Source of the DNA: Oceaniovalibus sp. ACAM 378
GTDB lineage: Bacteria > Pseudomonadota > Alphaproteobacteria > Rhodobacterales > Rhodobacteraceae
Reading direction: 5' to 3'
Length of the DNA stretch: 64,000 nucleotides
Assembly: GCF_008085915.1 (NCBI RefSeq)
Contig: NZ_VSJK01000008.1
Coordinates: forward strand, 62,001-126,000
A program made the position numbers and the translations under genes. The first letter of the stretch is position 1, and every line of letters begins with the position of its first letter. Positions 51,991 through 61,274 of the stretch are shown here, in pieces. The notes below the pieces were generated by a model. The model had not been told where the DNA came from, did not search any database, and saw only the letters and a list, made by a program, of their open reading frames with translations.

Positions 51991-53487
51991 TCAGTCCATT
52001 GCCTTGAAGTTGAACTCTCCGCCTTCACGAATGCCCGAGGGCCAGCGCGCGGTCACGGTTTTCGTCCGGGTATAGAACCGGAATGAATCCGGCCCGTGCT
52101 GATTCAGGTCGCCAAATCCGGATTTCTTCCAACCACCAAAGGTGTGATAGGCCAGCGGCACGGGGATCGGCACGTTGATCCCGACCATCCCGACGTTGAT
52201 CCGGGCCGCGAAATCGCGCGCCGTGTCGCCATCGCGGGTAAAGATCGCGGTGCCGTTGCCATATTCGTGGTCCATCGCGTAACCCAAGGCTTCTTCATAG
52301 GTTTGCGCACGCACGGTCGACAGCACCGGGCCGAAGATTTCCTTGCGGTAGATGTCCATTTCCGTGGTCACATGGTCGAAAAGGTGCGGGCCGACGAAAA
52401 ATCCTTCTTCATAGCCCTGCAGGCTGAAATTCCGCCCGTCCACCACCAGTTTCGCGCCTTGATCGATACCCGATTGCACCAGTTTTTCGATGTTGGCCTT
52501 GGCGGCGGCAGTGACGACCGGGCCATAATCTACATCATCGCCAGCGGTATAGGGGCCGACCTTCAGCTTTTCGATCCGTGGGATCAGCCGTTCGATCAGC
52601 GCATCCGCCGTCGCGTCGCCCACCGGAACCGCGACCGAGATCGCCATGCAGCGTTCGCCGGCAGCGCCGTAACCTGCACCGATCAGCGCATCTGCGGCCT
52701 TGTCCATGTCGGCGTCAGGCATGATGATCATGTGGTTCTTCGCGCCGCCGAAACACTGAACGCGCTTACCGTTCGCACAGCCCCGGGCATAGATATATTG
52801 CGCAATCGGGGTCGAGCCGACAAAGCCCACCGCCTGAATGGTTTCGTTGTCCAGAATGGCGTCCACCGCCTCTTTGTCACCGTTCACCACTTGCAGGATG
52901 CCGTCGGGCAATCCTGCCTCTTTCAGCAATTCGGCCAGCATCAGCGGGACGGATGGGTCACGCTCGGACGGTTTCAGAATGAACGCGTTGCCACAGGACA
53001 GGGCGGGGCCCATTTTCCAGAGCGGGATCATTGCGGGAAAGTTGAACGGCGTGATTCCTGCAACGACACCAAGAGGTTGGCGAAGGGAGTACATGTCGAT
53101 TCCGGGGCCAGCGCTGTCGGTGAATTCACCCTTCAGCAGATGTGGCGCGCCGATGCAGAACTCAATCACTTCAAGCCCGCGCTGAACATCGCCCTTGGCA
53201 TCGGGGATCGTCTTGCCGTGTTCGCGCGACAGAGCCTCGGCCAGCTTGTCCATGTCGCGGTTCAACAGGCGCACGAACTCCATCATCACCCGGGCGCGGC
53301 GTTGCGGGTTTGTCGCGCCCCATGCAGGTTGCGCCGCAGCCGCCGCAGCGATGGCGGCGTCGACCTCGGCCTTGCTGGCGAGCGGCACCTTTGCCTGAAC
53401 TTCGCCGGTGGCGGGGTTGAAAACGTCAGCGTGGCGGTCGCCGCCTTTGACGTGAGCACCTGAAATCCAGTGAGACAGGGTTTCCAT
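51991..53487 (-). CDS. mmsA: Methylmalonate-semialdehyde dehydrogenase (CoA acylating)
   Basis: A 498-residue aldehyde dehydrogenase. It converts methylmalonate semialdehyde to propionyl-CoA. The catalytic cysteine is in GYGAAGERCMAISVAVPVG, with VVAGITPFNFPAMIPLWK and FVGSTPIAQYIYARGC typical of MmsA. GGAGGATACT precedes the ATG. It is the first gene of the mms operon and is divergent from a LysR regulator. Confidence 0.95.
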   Translation of the reverse strand: METLSHWISGAHVKGGDRHADVFNPATGEVQAKVPLASKAEVDAAIAAAAAAQPAWGATNPQRRARVMMEFVRLLNRDMDKLAEALSREHGKTIPDAKGDVQRGLEVIEFCIGAPHLLKGEFTDSAGPGIDMYSLRQPLGVVAGITPFNFPAMIPLWKMGPALSCGNAFILKPSERDPSVPLMLAELLKEAGLPDGILQVVNGDKEAVDAILDNETIQAVGFVGSTPIAQYIYARGCANGKRVQCFGGAKNHMIIMPDADMDKAADALIGAGYGAAGERCMAISVAVPVGDATADALIERLIPRIEKLKVGPYTAGDDVDYGPVVTAAAKANIEKLVQSGIDQGAKLVVDGRNFSLQGYEEGFFVGPHLFDHVTTEMDIYRKEIFGPVLSTVRAQTYEEALGYAMDHEYGNGTAIFTRDGDTARDFAARINVGMVGINVPIPVPLAYHTFGGWKKSGFGDLNQHGPDSFRFYTRTKTVTARWPSGIREGGEFNFKAMD

Positions 53488-53554
53488 AGTATCCTCCGAT
53501 TGTGAGCTAGCGGCAGTCTAGGGTTGCGCGTGCCCGGGGAAAAGCGGCAGTTTG

Positions 53555-53569
53555 GCAAAAGCGTTTTGC
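53555..53569. promoter_or_regulatory. Candidate LysR operator
   Basis: GCAAAA-GCG-TTTTGC is a perfect 15-bp palindrome placed between mmsA and the LysR gene, 12 bases before the regulator's start. Such a site would serve autoregulation and control of mmsA. Confidence 0.5.
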
Positions 53570-53581
53570 AAAAATGCAGGT

Positions 53582-54502
53582 ATGAACATGGAAATTCAGT
53601 GGGACGACATGCGGATTTTCCTGTCCGTTGCCCGCACCGACAGTCTGTCAGCCGCCGCCCGCGTGTTGAAACGGGATGCGGCCACGGTCGGGCGACGGAT
53701 TGCCCGGCTTGAATCGGCGCTGGGCGCAGCACTTTTCGCCAAATCGCCCCAAGGCTATCGCCTGACGGAAGCGGGTCAGCGCTTTGTCGCCCACGCCGAA
53801 CAGGCCGAACAGGCGATGTTGGCCGCGAAGGATGAATTGCGCGGCGATGGCGAGGCGCTGTCAGGCACCATCCGTGTGGGTGCCCCCGATGGCTGCGCCA
53901 ATTTTCTGTTGCCCCGGGTTTGCGTCGCGTTGACGGAAATGCACCCGGATCTGGACATTCAGATCGTCGCGCTGCCCCGGGTGTTCAACCTGCCACGGCG
54001 CGAGGCCGATATGGCAATTGCCGTATCTCCGCCCAGCGGCGGACGGCTGAGCGTACAAAAGATCGCGGATTACCACCTGTCGCTGGCTGCGCACCGGGAC
54101 TATTTGACTGGCGCGCCGGCGCTGAATTCCTTGGAGGATCTGCGGCATCACCGGATGGTCGGCTATGTTCCCGACATGATCTTTGACAAGGAACTGGATT
54201 ATCTAGGGGGGATCGGGATCGACCGGGTTGCTCTGTCGTCAAATTCTGTCGCTGTGCAATTTCAATGGCTTGCCATGGGGGCCGGAGTCGGGGTGGTGCA
54301 TGATTTCGCGCTGCCTGCCGCACCCGGGCTGGTGCGCGTTCTGGCCGATCAGGTGCGGCTGACGCGCACGTTCTGGCTGATACGTCATGCCGATGACCAC
54401 CGCACAGTGCGCCTGAACCGGTTTGCGGGATTTCTGGTCGATGGGGTGCGCGCCGAACTTGCCCGGCTCGAAACGATGGCCCGACCAGATGCAATGCGCT
54501 GA
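53582..54502 (+). CDS. LysR-family transcriptional regulator
   Basis: A 306-residue regulator with an N-terminal winged helix (MRIFLSVARTDSLSAAARVLKR then GRRIARLESALGAALFAKSP) and a periplasmic-binding-like effector domain (TIRVGAPDGCANFLLPRV...). ATG 53582 gives MNMEIQWDDMRIF; a GTG/TTG further upstream would cover the palindrome. Divergent placement from mmsA suggests it controls valine degradation, with an unknown effector. Confidence 0.88.
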   Translation: MNMEIQWDDMRIFLSVARTDSLSAAARVLKRDAATVGRRIARLESALGAALFAKSPQGYRLTEAGQRFVAHAEQAEQAMLAAKDELRGDGEALSGTIRVGAPDGCANFLLPRVCVALTEMHPDLDIQIVALPRVFNLPRREADMAIAVSPPSGGRLSVQKIADYHLSLAAHRDYLTGAPALNSLEDLRHHRMVGYVPDMIFDKELDYLGGIGIDRVALSSNSVAVQFQWLAMGAGVGVVHDFALPAAPGLVRVLADQVRLTRTFWLIRHADDHRTVRLNRFAGFLVDGVRAELARLETMARPDAMR

Positions 54503-54597
54503 CTTACGACGATGGCCCGACGTGCAGCGATGGGTTGACAGGTCGGGCATCGCCGCGCCACGCTTGACACAGGGCTCGGGATGCAAAGGAAAACAGT

Positions 54598-55032
54598 ATG
54601 CTGGTGCAACAGATTCTTAACAGCAAGGCGGCAGCGGGTGTGATCACCCTGGCCCCCGGAACCCCCGTCGGCGAGGCGGCAAAGCTGCTGTCGGAAAAAC
54701 GGATCGGCGCGGTGATCGTCTCGGCGGATGGAACGGTGCCGCTGGGCATCCTGTCCGAAAGGGACATTGTGCGCGAACTGGGCCGGCGCGGGGCCGGGTG
54801 CCTGACGGACAAAGTGGACGATCTGATGACGTCCGACCTGACGACCTGCACCCCGAGCGACAACGCCAACACAGTGTTGGAAAAAATGACCGAAGGACGA
54901 TTTCGCCACATGCCGGTGATGCAGAACGATGAAATGGTCGGGCTGATTTCCATTGGCGATGCAGTCAAGGCGCGACTGGCAGAACTGGCGATGGAACGTG
55001 ACGCGCTGGAATCCATGGTAATGGGGCATTAA
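54598..55032 (+). CDS. CBS-domain-pair protein
   Basis: A 144-residue protein consisting of two CBS motifs (AAKLLSEKRIGAVIVSADGTVPLGILSERDIVR, and MTEGRFRHMPVMQNDEMVGLISIGDAVKARL, shown in part as PLGILSERD and MVGLISIGD). CBS pairs bind adenine nucleotides or S-adenosylmethionine and act as energy sensors. AAAGGAAA precedes the ATG. Its partner is unknown; coaD follows 63 bases later in the same direction. Confidence 0.9.
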   Translation: MLVQQILNSKAAAGVITLAPGTPVGEAAKLLSEKRIGAVIVSADGTVPLGILSERDIVRELGRRGAGCLTDKVDDLMTSDLTTCTPSDNANTVLEKMTEGRFRHMPVMQNDEMVGLISIGDAVKARLAELAMERDALESMVMGH

Positions 55033-55095
55033 GTCCGGGGTTGCATCCGGGCGCGTAATATTGTTGCTGTCACGCAGCAAAAAGCGGGGGTTCCC

Positions 55096-55593
55096 ATGCG
55101 CATCGGCCTCTATCCCGGCACGTTCGATCCGATAACACTTGGCCATCTCGACATTATCCGCCGGGCATGCCGTCTGGTTGACCGTCTGGTCATCGGCGTG
55201 GCGGTTAACCGTGATAAGGGACCGCTGTTTTCGCTTGAGCAGCGCGTCGAGATGGTCGAAGCCGAATTCGCCCGCGTGACGGAATTGACCGGTTGCGAAC
55301 TGGTGGTGCATCCGTTCGAAAACCTGCTGATCGACTGTGCCCGGGATGTTGGGGCCGGTGTGATCGTGCGCGGTCTGCGCGCGGTGGCGGATTTCGAATA
55401 CGAATATCAGATGGTGGGAATGAACCGGATGCTGGACGATTCGGTGGAGACGGTTTTTCTGATGGCAGAAGGACGACATCAACCCATCGCATCGAAACTG
55501 GTCAAGGAAATTGCCCGCTTGGGCGGCGACGTTTCGAAATTTGTCACGCCACCGGTCAATGACGCCCTTAAGGCAAAATTTTCACATTCCTGA
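55096..55593 (+). CDS. coaD: Phosphopantetheine adenylyltransferase
   Basis: A 165-residue nucleotidyltransferase that makes dephospho-CoA from 4'-phosphopantetheine and ATP. The HxGH-type motif is in GTFDPITLGHLDII, with IVRGLRAVADFEYEYQM and a final SKLVKEIARLGGDVSKFV replacing the ISSxxV block. GGGGGTTCCC precedes the ATG. Confidence 0.95.
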   Translation: MRIGLYPGTFDPITLGHLDIIRRACRLVDRLVIGVAVNRDKGPLFSLEQRVEMVEAEFARVTELTGCELVVHPFENLLIDCARDVGAGVIVRGLRAVADFEYEYQMVGMNRMLDDSVETVFLMAEGRHQPIASKLVKEIARLGGDVSKFVTPPVNDALKAKFSHS

Positions 55594-55639
55594 CGCGCGT
55601 CGTGATGAAAAGGCCAGCGCGAAGGGAATTCGGGCGCGG

Positions 55640-56857
55640 TTATTCTTTCAGCATCCGGGTCACCACCCGGGCCGAGCGTTCCAGTGTCCGGTGCACCGGA
55701 CAGCGATCCGCAATCTCCATCAGTCGGTCCAGTTGTTCGGTGTCCAGATCGCCGGCCAGATGCACCTCGCGTTGGAACTCGTCGATCTTTTCCTCGCCAC
55801 GCGTGTCGGCATCCTGAGCGTGCACCTTGTTGTGGCTGACGTCGACACGAACATGATCCAATAGCCAGCCCTTGCGCCGCGCATACATCCGAATCGTCAT
55901 CGATGTGCAGGCGCCAAGCCCCGCCGCGATCAGCCCATAGGGCGACATTCCCCGGTTCGTGCCGCCATAGGCCAGCGGTTCGTCAGCCAGAATGTGATGG
56001 TCGGGTCCTGAACTGATATCCTGAAGGAATCCTTCGGCATCGGCCTCGGAGACCCGCACGATGCCTTCGGGCGCACCGGGGGGCGGTGCGGGCTGGCGCA
56101 GCGACAGATACCGCGCGGACCAGGCGGCAATCACCTCGGCGGCATATTCCGCATCCTCGGCGCGGGTAATCAAATGATCCGCATTATCCAGGGTCACGAA
56201 GCTTTTGGGGTGCTGCGCGGCGGTAAATATCTGTGACGCGCTGTCGATTCCCACGATCTCATCCCGGGGCGCGTGCATCACCAGCAGCGCGCGTTTCAAT
56301 CCGTGGATGGCGGGGGCCAGATTGGCCTTTTCTACATCCTCGACAAATTCGCGCGAAATCCGGAAAGGGCGGCCGCCGAGCGAGACTTCGGCGCTGCCAT
56401 CGGTGCGGATGGTATCCAGCGCGCCTGCAAAATTGTGGGTAACATGGCTGGGGTCGAAGGGCGCGCCGATCGTGACCACGGCGCGCGCGCTGTCGATCTC
56501 CCCGGCTGCCTTCAGCACAGCTGCTCCGCCCAGCGAGTGACCGATCAACAGTTCCGGCGCCATTCCGCGCGCGGCCAGATACCCGGCTGCGGCGGTCAGA
56601 TCGGCGACATTGCTGGTGAAATCCGTATTCGAAAATTCGCCCTCGGAATGTCCGAGCCCGGTGAAATCGAATCGCAGGACCGCCAGCCCCATAGCAGCCA
56701 AACGCCCGGCGATGCGCCGCGCCGCCGGAATATCCTTGGAGCAGGTAAAACAATGCGCAAACAGCGCGGTGCCCAGATGCGGACCGTCGGGAAGATCCAG
56801 TCGGGCCGCAAGTGATTGGCCGTCGTGCCCCTGAAAGGTAATTTTTTCCATGGCCAT
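55640..56857 (-). CDS. Bifunctional alpha/beta hydrolase - OsmC fusion protein
   Basis: A 405-residue fusion. Residues 1-245 are an alpha/beta hydrolase with the nucleophile in LIGHSLGGAAVL and a late HLI histidine. Residues 270-405 are an OsmC/Ohr-type domain with the cysteine pair in GACTSMTIRMYARR and RCPVHRTLERS. The combination is recurrent in proteobacteria; OsmC-type domains reduce organic hydroperoxides. ATG 56857 follows AGGAGGGC. Substrate unknown. Confidence 0.9.
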   Translation of the reverse strand: MAMEKITFQGHDGQSLAARLDLPDGPHLGTALFAHCFTCSKDIPAARRIAGRLAAMGLAVLRFDFTGLGHSEGEFSNTDFTSNVADLTAAAGYLAARGMAPELLIGHSLGGAAVLKAAGEIDSARAVVTIGAPFDPSHVTHNFAGALDTIRTDGSAEVSLGGRPFRISREFVEDVEKANLAPAIHGLKRALLVMHAPRDEIVGIDSASQIFTAAQHPKSFVTLDNADHLITRAEDAEYAAEVIAAWSARYLSLRQPAPPPGAPEGIVRVSEADAEGFLQDISSGPDHHILADEPLAYGGTNRGMSPYGLIAAGLGACTSMTIRMYARRKGWLLDHVRVDVSHNKVHAQDADTRGEEKIDEFQREVHLAGDLDTEQLDRLMEIADRCPVHRTLERSARVVTRMLKE

Positions 56858-57012
56858 CTGATGCCCTCCTGTCTTGAACTGAACCTGTGACGCGGGGCCC
56901 GTCGCAACAAGACTGGAAAACACAGTGTCACGTCAAGGTGACGGTTGTTTCAACTTCCGCTGCTTGATCCGAAGCGTAATACGGTGTGGATTGAAGTCAG
57001 TCAGGAGGCGGA

Positions 57013-57933
57013 ATGGATAAGAGTGCAGCGGCGGTATTTGGGGCTTTGGTGGCGGATGCGGCGGCGCTTGGTTTGCATTGGCTATACGATGTGTCGCGCC
57101 TGGCCGAGGTCGCGGAGCGCCACGGAAGCGCTGCCTTTGTACCGGTCGACGCGGCGTATTTCGACGGAGCCGAGGGGTATTTCGCCCATAGAGCGCGGCG
57201 GGACGGGCAACCGACACAATATGGTGCGGCGCTGCGGTTGGTGATGGCGACGATTTTGCGGCAGGGGGTGCCGCTGGATATCACTGCCTATCAGGCGGAT
57301 TATGCCGGGTTCTTTGGAGCGGGTGGTGATTGGCGCGGGTATATCGACCGCCCCACAAAGGGCACGCTGGCGAATTTGGCTAAGAATCAAACCGATCCTT
57401 CTGGGGTCGACGATGATCAATTGCCAGCCCTGGCGACGCTGCCTGCGGTGATCGTGGCCCATGGCGGGCGGGGCGATCTGGCGGAACGGGTTCAGGCCGC
57501 GCAGCGCGCCACCAACGTAAATCCCGAGGCGGGCAGGTATGGCAGGGTGTTCACCGATCTTCTGACGCAGGTGTTGAACGGAATTCCCCTGCCGCAGGCG
57601 CTGCGTTCTGCGGCAGGGACAGACGCCCCGCTGCTGGCCGCTCTGGACAGTGATCAACCGGATTCTGTTGTCTTTGGCGAAACGACGGGCCGAGCCTGCC
57701 ATTTGTCGATGGGGATGCCTCTTGCCTTTCATATTCTGGTCCATGCCACTGATTTTGCCGACGTAGTCGAGCGTAACATCCGCGCGGGTGGTGACAGTGC
57801 GGGACGGGCGATCGTAATCGGTGCGGTCATGGGGGCCGTGCGGGGTGCGGGGGATATACCGCTGGATTGGGTGCTTGCGCTGGAGGACGGGCGGTCGATC
57901 TGGGCTGAGTGCCGGGCGCTGTCCGCCCTCTGA
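57013..57933 (+). CDS. ADP-ribosylglycohydrolase-family protein (J1-crystallin-like branch)
   Basis: A 306-residue all-helical protein of the ADP-ribosylglycohydrolase fold. Markers are FGALVADAAALGLHWLYD at the N-terminus, SGVDDDQLPAL and RAGGDSAGRAIVIGAVMGAVRG at the C-terminus. Classical DraG/ARH enzymes have a GDxxG start, a DDT motif and GGDTDT; here the last aspartate is missing (GGDSAG) and DDT is DDDQ. So ADP-ribose hydrolysis is uncertain. GGAGGCGGA precedes the start. It is convergent with a histidine kinase. Confidence 0.8.
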   Translation: MDKSAAAVFGALVADAAALGLHWLYDVSRLAEVAERHGSAAFVPVDAAYFDGAEGYFAHRARRDGQPTQYGAALRLVMATILRQGVPLDITAYQADYAGFFGAGGDWRGYIDRPTKGTLANLAKNQTDPSGVDDDQLPALATLPAVIVAHGGRGDLAERVQAAQRATNVNPEAGRYGRVFTDLLTQVLNGIPLPQALRSAAGTDAPLLAALDSDQPDSVVFGETTGRACHLSMGMPLAFHILVHATDFADVVERNIRAGGDSAGRAIVIGAVMGAVRGAGDIPLDWVLALEDGRSIWAECRALSAL

Positions 57934-57946
57934 TCCGGTGGGGCAC

Positions 57947-59170
57947 TTAACCTCGCCGCCAGGCCGGCACGCGAATCTGCGCGAGGGTTTGCCCGTTGTG
58001 ACGGACCACATCAAGTTCGCCGCCATGCAGCTCGACGATCCGCCGGGTCAACGGAAGGCCGAGCCCGATCCCGTCGGATGCCCGTTCGGTCGGTCTGGCA
58101 CCAACCGCAAAGGCCTGCCATATGCCGGCAATGCGATCCTCGGGTATTCCCGCGCCGTCATCCAGAATCTCGAGTGTCAGGTCACCGCCCGGATCTTCGC
58201 GCAGGCTGATGTGGCCGGTCGGGCCGCCATGGGCGATGAAGTTCAGCAATAGGCAGGTCACCCCAAGCTCGAGCAGCGCCGGATCGCCTTTCAGCGTCAT
58301 CCCGTCGGGCAGTGCACCGGTATTCAGGTGTTTACCGTTCAACCCGGCCAACCGGCCCATGCGGTGCAACACACCGCCCAGCAAAGCGCCGATGTCGACC
58401 AAGGTGTCGGGCAGGGCAATGTCGCCGGTCCGCAGATCGGTAAAGGTCAGAATACTTTCGACGATCTTTTCCAAGTGGCTGGCGCTTTCCAACAGGATTG
58501 CAATCAGTTCCGCCTGATCTTCGTTCGCGGGTTCCAACACCTGCGCCAGACCCTGAATGCCGTTCAGCGGTGTGCGCAACTCGTGGCCGATCAGGGTCAG
58601 GAATTCTTCTTGCGCGTCGGCGGCGATGCGGTTGAGCCGGGCAAGCTGTGCGGGATCGGGTTCCAGCGGCACCTCATAAAACCGGGCGACCATTGCTGCC
58701 AGATGTTCCAACTGCCGCACTTGTGTTTCGCCGGGCGCATCACGCGGCACCAGATCAATCGCGCAGAGCGTCCCGATGCAAAACCCCGAGGACAGGATCA
58801 CCGGCGCGCTGGCAGAAAATCGCACATGGGGCGGCCCGGCGACCACCGGATGATCGGCTGTGCGCGGATCGAGAAGGGTGTCGGGCAGGATGATCGTCTG
58901 CCCCTTGGCCACAGTAAAGGCGCACAGCGAGTGGGTGCGCGGCGTTCCGGTCATATCGATGCCGTTCATGCACAGAAACGTCAGATGGTCGCCGCTGAGC
59001 AGAGACAGGAATGCGACAGGTGTGTCGAAGATGCCGCGCACGACGTCTGTGACATGGGTAAAGAACGGGTCGGATCGGCGTTTTTCAAGCTCCATCGCGT
59101 CGGTGATGCGGGATCGTGACAGGTCATTCACGGGCACGGGATAGGGTCGGATCGGGGTCTGTACGGTCAT
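57947..59170 (-). CDS. GAF-domain sensor histidine kinase (orphan)
   Basis: A 407-residue soluble kinase. Residues about 20-170 form a GAF-like sensor (FDTPVAFLSLLSGDHLTFLC..., HSLCAFTVAKGQT). The phosphoacceptor is the His in FLTLIGHELRTPLNGIQGLAQ (about residue 190s), then an HATPase domain with DDGAGIPEDRI and GIGLGLPLTRRI. No membrane helix and no adjacent response regulator. ATG 59170 is preceded by GTGAGG; a GTG 12 bases upstream is less likely. Confidence 0.88.
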   Translation of the reverse strand: MTVQTPIRPYPVPVNDLSRSRITDAMELEKRRSDPFFTHVTDVVRGIFDTPVAFLSLLSGDHLTFLCMNGIDMTGTPRTHSLCAFTVAKGQTIILPDTLLDPRTADHPVVAGPPHVRFSASAPVILSSGFCIGTLCAIDLVPRDAPGETQVRQLEHLAAMVARFYEVPLEPDPAQLARLNRIAADAQEEFLTLIGHELRTPLNGIQGLAQVLEPANEDQAELIAILLESASHLEKIVESILTFTDLRTGDIALPDTLVDIGALLGGVLHRMGRLAGLNGKHLNTGALPDGMTLKGDPALLELGVTCLLLNFIAHGGPTGHISLREDPGGDLTLEILDDGAGIPEDRIAGIWQAFAVGARPTERASDGIGLGLPLTRRIVELHGGELDVVRHNGQTLAQIRVPAWRRG

Positions 59171-59240
59171 GAAGGGCCTCACATCGCGGTGATGGCAAGA
59201 CCTAGCCGTGATGGGTTAACAATCGGTGAGTGCCCGTAAC

Positions 59241-59268
59241 AAAACGGGGCGCCCCGAAGGACGCCCCG
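59241..59268 (-). terminator. Terminator after glnA
   Basis: On the minus strand CGGGGCGTCC pairs with GGGCGCCCCG across a TTCG tetraloop and is followed by TTTTGTT. It starts 25 bases after the glnA stop. Confidence 0.9.
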
Positions 59269-59292
59269 CATGGTCAAACCCGGGTGTCCGGA

Positions 59293-60699
59293 TCAGCAGC
59301 TATAGTACATCTTGAACTCGATCGGGTGGGGGGTCTGTTCATAGGCATAGATCTCCTCCCACTTGAGATCCATGTAGCCTTCGATCTGATTCTTGGTGAA
59401 CACATTGCCCGCAGTCAGGAAATCCATGTCCTTTTCAAGCTCATCCATCGCCTCGCGCAGACTGCCGCAGACGGTCGGGATGCCGGCCAGCTCTTCGGCG
59501 GGAAGATCGTACAGATCCTTGTCCATCGCTTCGCCCGGGTTGATCTTGTTCTTGATCCCGTCAAGCCCGGCCATCAACAGCGCGGAAAAACACAGATAGG
59601 GGTTGGCGGCAGGATCGGGGAACCGCGCCTCGACCCGCTTGGCCTTGGGGTTTTCGGCCCAGGGAATGCGCACACAGCCCGACCGGTTGCGTGCGGAATA
59701 GGCGCGCAGGACCGGAGCCTCGAACCCGGGAATCAGCCGCTTATAGCTGTTGGTCGTCGGGTTGGTGAAGGCGTTCAGAGCCTTGGCGTGCTTCAGGATG
59801 CCGCCGATATACCACAGCGCCTCATCCGACAGATCGGCGTATTTATCGCCCGCAAAGGTCGGCTTGCCGTCCTTCCAGATGGACATGTTCACGTGCATCC
59901 CGCTGCCGTTGTCGCCTGAAATGGGTTTCGGCATGAAGGACGCGGATTTCCCATAGGAATGGGCGACGTTCTTTACGATGTACTTGAATTTCTGGATCTC
60001 GTCGGCCTGTTTGGTCAACGACCCGTGCAACAGGCCCAGTTCGTGCTGGCACGATGCGACCTCGTGGTGATGCTTGTCGACCCTCATGCCGATCCGCTTC
60101 ATCGTCGACAGCATTTCGCTGCGCAGGTCCTGTGCGTCATCCACCGGGTTTACCGGAAAATAGCCACCCTTGAGCCCGGGCCGGTGGCCCATATTGCCCA
60201 TTTCGAACTCGGCATCCGAATTCCACGAGCCGTCGACCGCATCGACCTCATAGGATACCTTGTTGATCTGAACGGCAAATCGGACGTTGTCGAACAGGAA
60301 GAATTCGGCCTCCGGACCCATATAGGCCGTGTCGCCGATACCGGTCGATTTCAGATATTCCTCGGCGTTGCGCGCTGTGCCGCGCGGATCGCGCTCGTAG
60401 CGTTCGCCAGTGTCCGGTTCGCAAACCGTGCAATGCACCGCCATGGTTTTTTCCGCATAGAACGGATCCATATACACGGTGCTGGTGTCGAGCATCAGTT
60501 TCATGTCGGACTGGTCGATCGATTTCCAACCCGCGATGGATGATCCGTCGAACATCAGGCCATCCTCGATGAAATCCTCATCGACCTGATCGGACATCAT
60601 CGTGATATGCTGCAACGTGCCGCGCGGGTCGGTGAAGCGGACATCGAGATATTCGATATCCTCGTCCTTGATCTTCTTCAGCATGTCCGTGGGGTTCAT
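59293..60699 (-). CDS. glnA: Glutamine synthetase type I
   Basis: A 468-residue GS-I subunit (dodecamer) that makes glutamine from glutamate, ammonia and ATP. Blocks seen are DVRFTDPRGTLQH, FDGSSIAGWKSIDQSDM, GPEAEFFLFD, KPISGDNGSGMHVNMS and NRSGCVRIP; the adenylylation Tyr lies in KDLYDLPAEE near the C-terminus. AAGGAAAGAAGGACACC precedes the start. glnB lies upstream in the same direction with a 69-base gap. Confidence 0.97.
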   Translation of the reverse strand: MNPTDMLKKIKDEDIEYLDVRFTDPRGTLQHITMMSDQVDEDFIEDGLMFDGSSIAGWKSIDQSDMKLMLDTSTVYMDPFYAEKTMAVHCTVCEPDTGERYERDPRGTARNAEEYLKSTGIGDTAYMGPEAEFFLFDNVRFAVQINKVSYEVDAVDGSWNSDAEFEMGNMGHRPGLKGGYFPVNPVDDAQDLRSEMLSTMKRIGMRVDKHHHEVASCQHELGLLHGSLTKQADEIQKFKYIVKNVAHSYGKSASFMPKPISGDNGSGMHVNMSIWKDGKPTFAGDKYADLSDEALWYIGGILKHAKALNAFTNPTTNSYKRLIPGFEAPVLRAYSARNRSGCVRIPWAENPKAKRVEARFPDPAANPYLCFSALLMAGLDGIKNKINPGEAMDKDLYDLPAEELAGIPTVCGSLREAMDELEKDMDFLTAGNVFTKNQIEGYMDLKWEEIYAYEQTPHPIEFKMYYSC

Positions 60700-60768
60700 G
60701 GTGTCCTTCTTTCCTTCGGTTTTTCGATTGAGACCTTGTGGCTGCCCGGGCAGGGCCGGGCGGCCGGA

Positions 60769-61158
<390 letters not shown>

Positions 61159-61274
61159 CTACAATTCGCCGTGGGCAGGCAAGCGCAACGGCAAGAAGGA
61201 ATTGCAATGGAACGCCACGATTTTGTGCGCCATGCCAGTTTTTTGGGCAGTTTTAAAATTCGCCTCGGGGCGCG

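Noticed and set aside
52096-53463. Plus-strand open frame of 455 codons opposite mmsA.
   Set aside because: Shadow of mmsA; repetitive His/Arg/Gly composition and no ribosome site.
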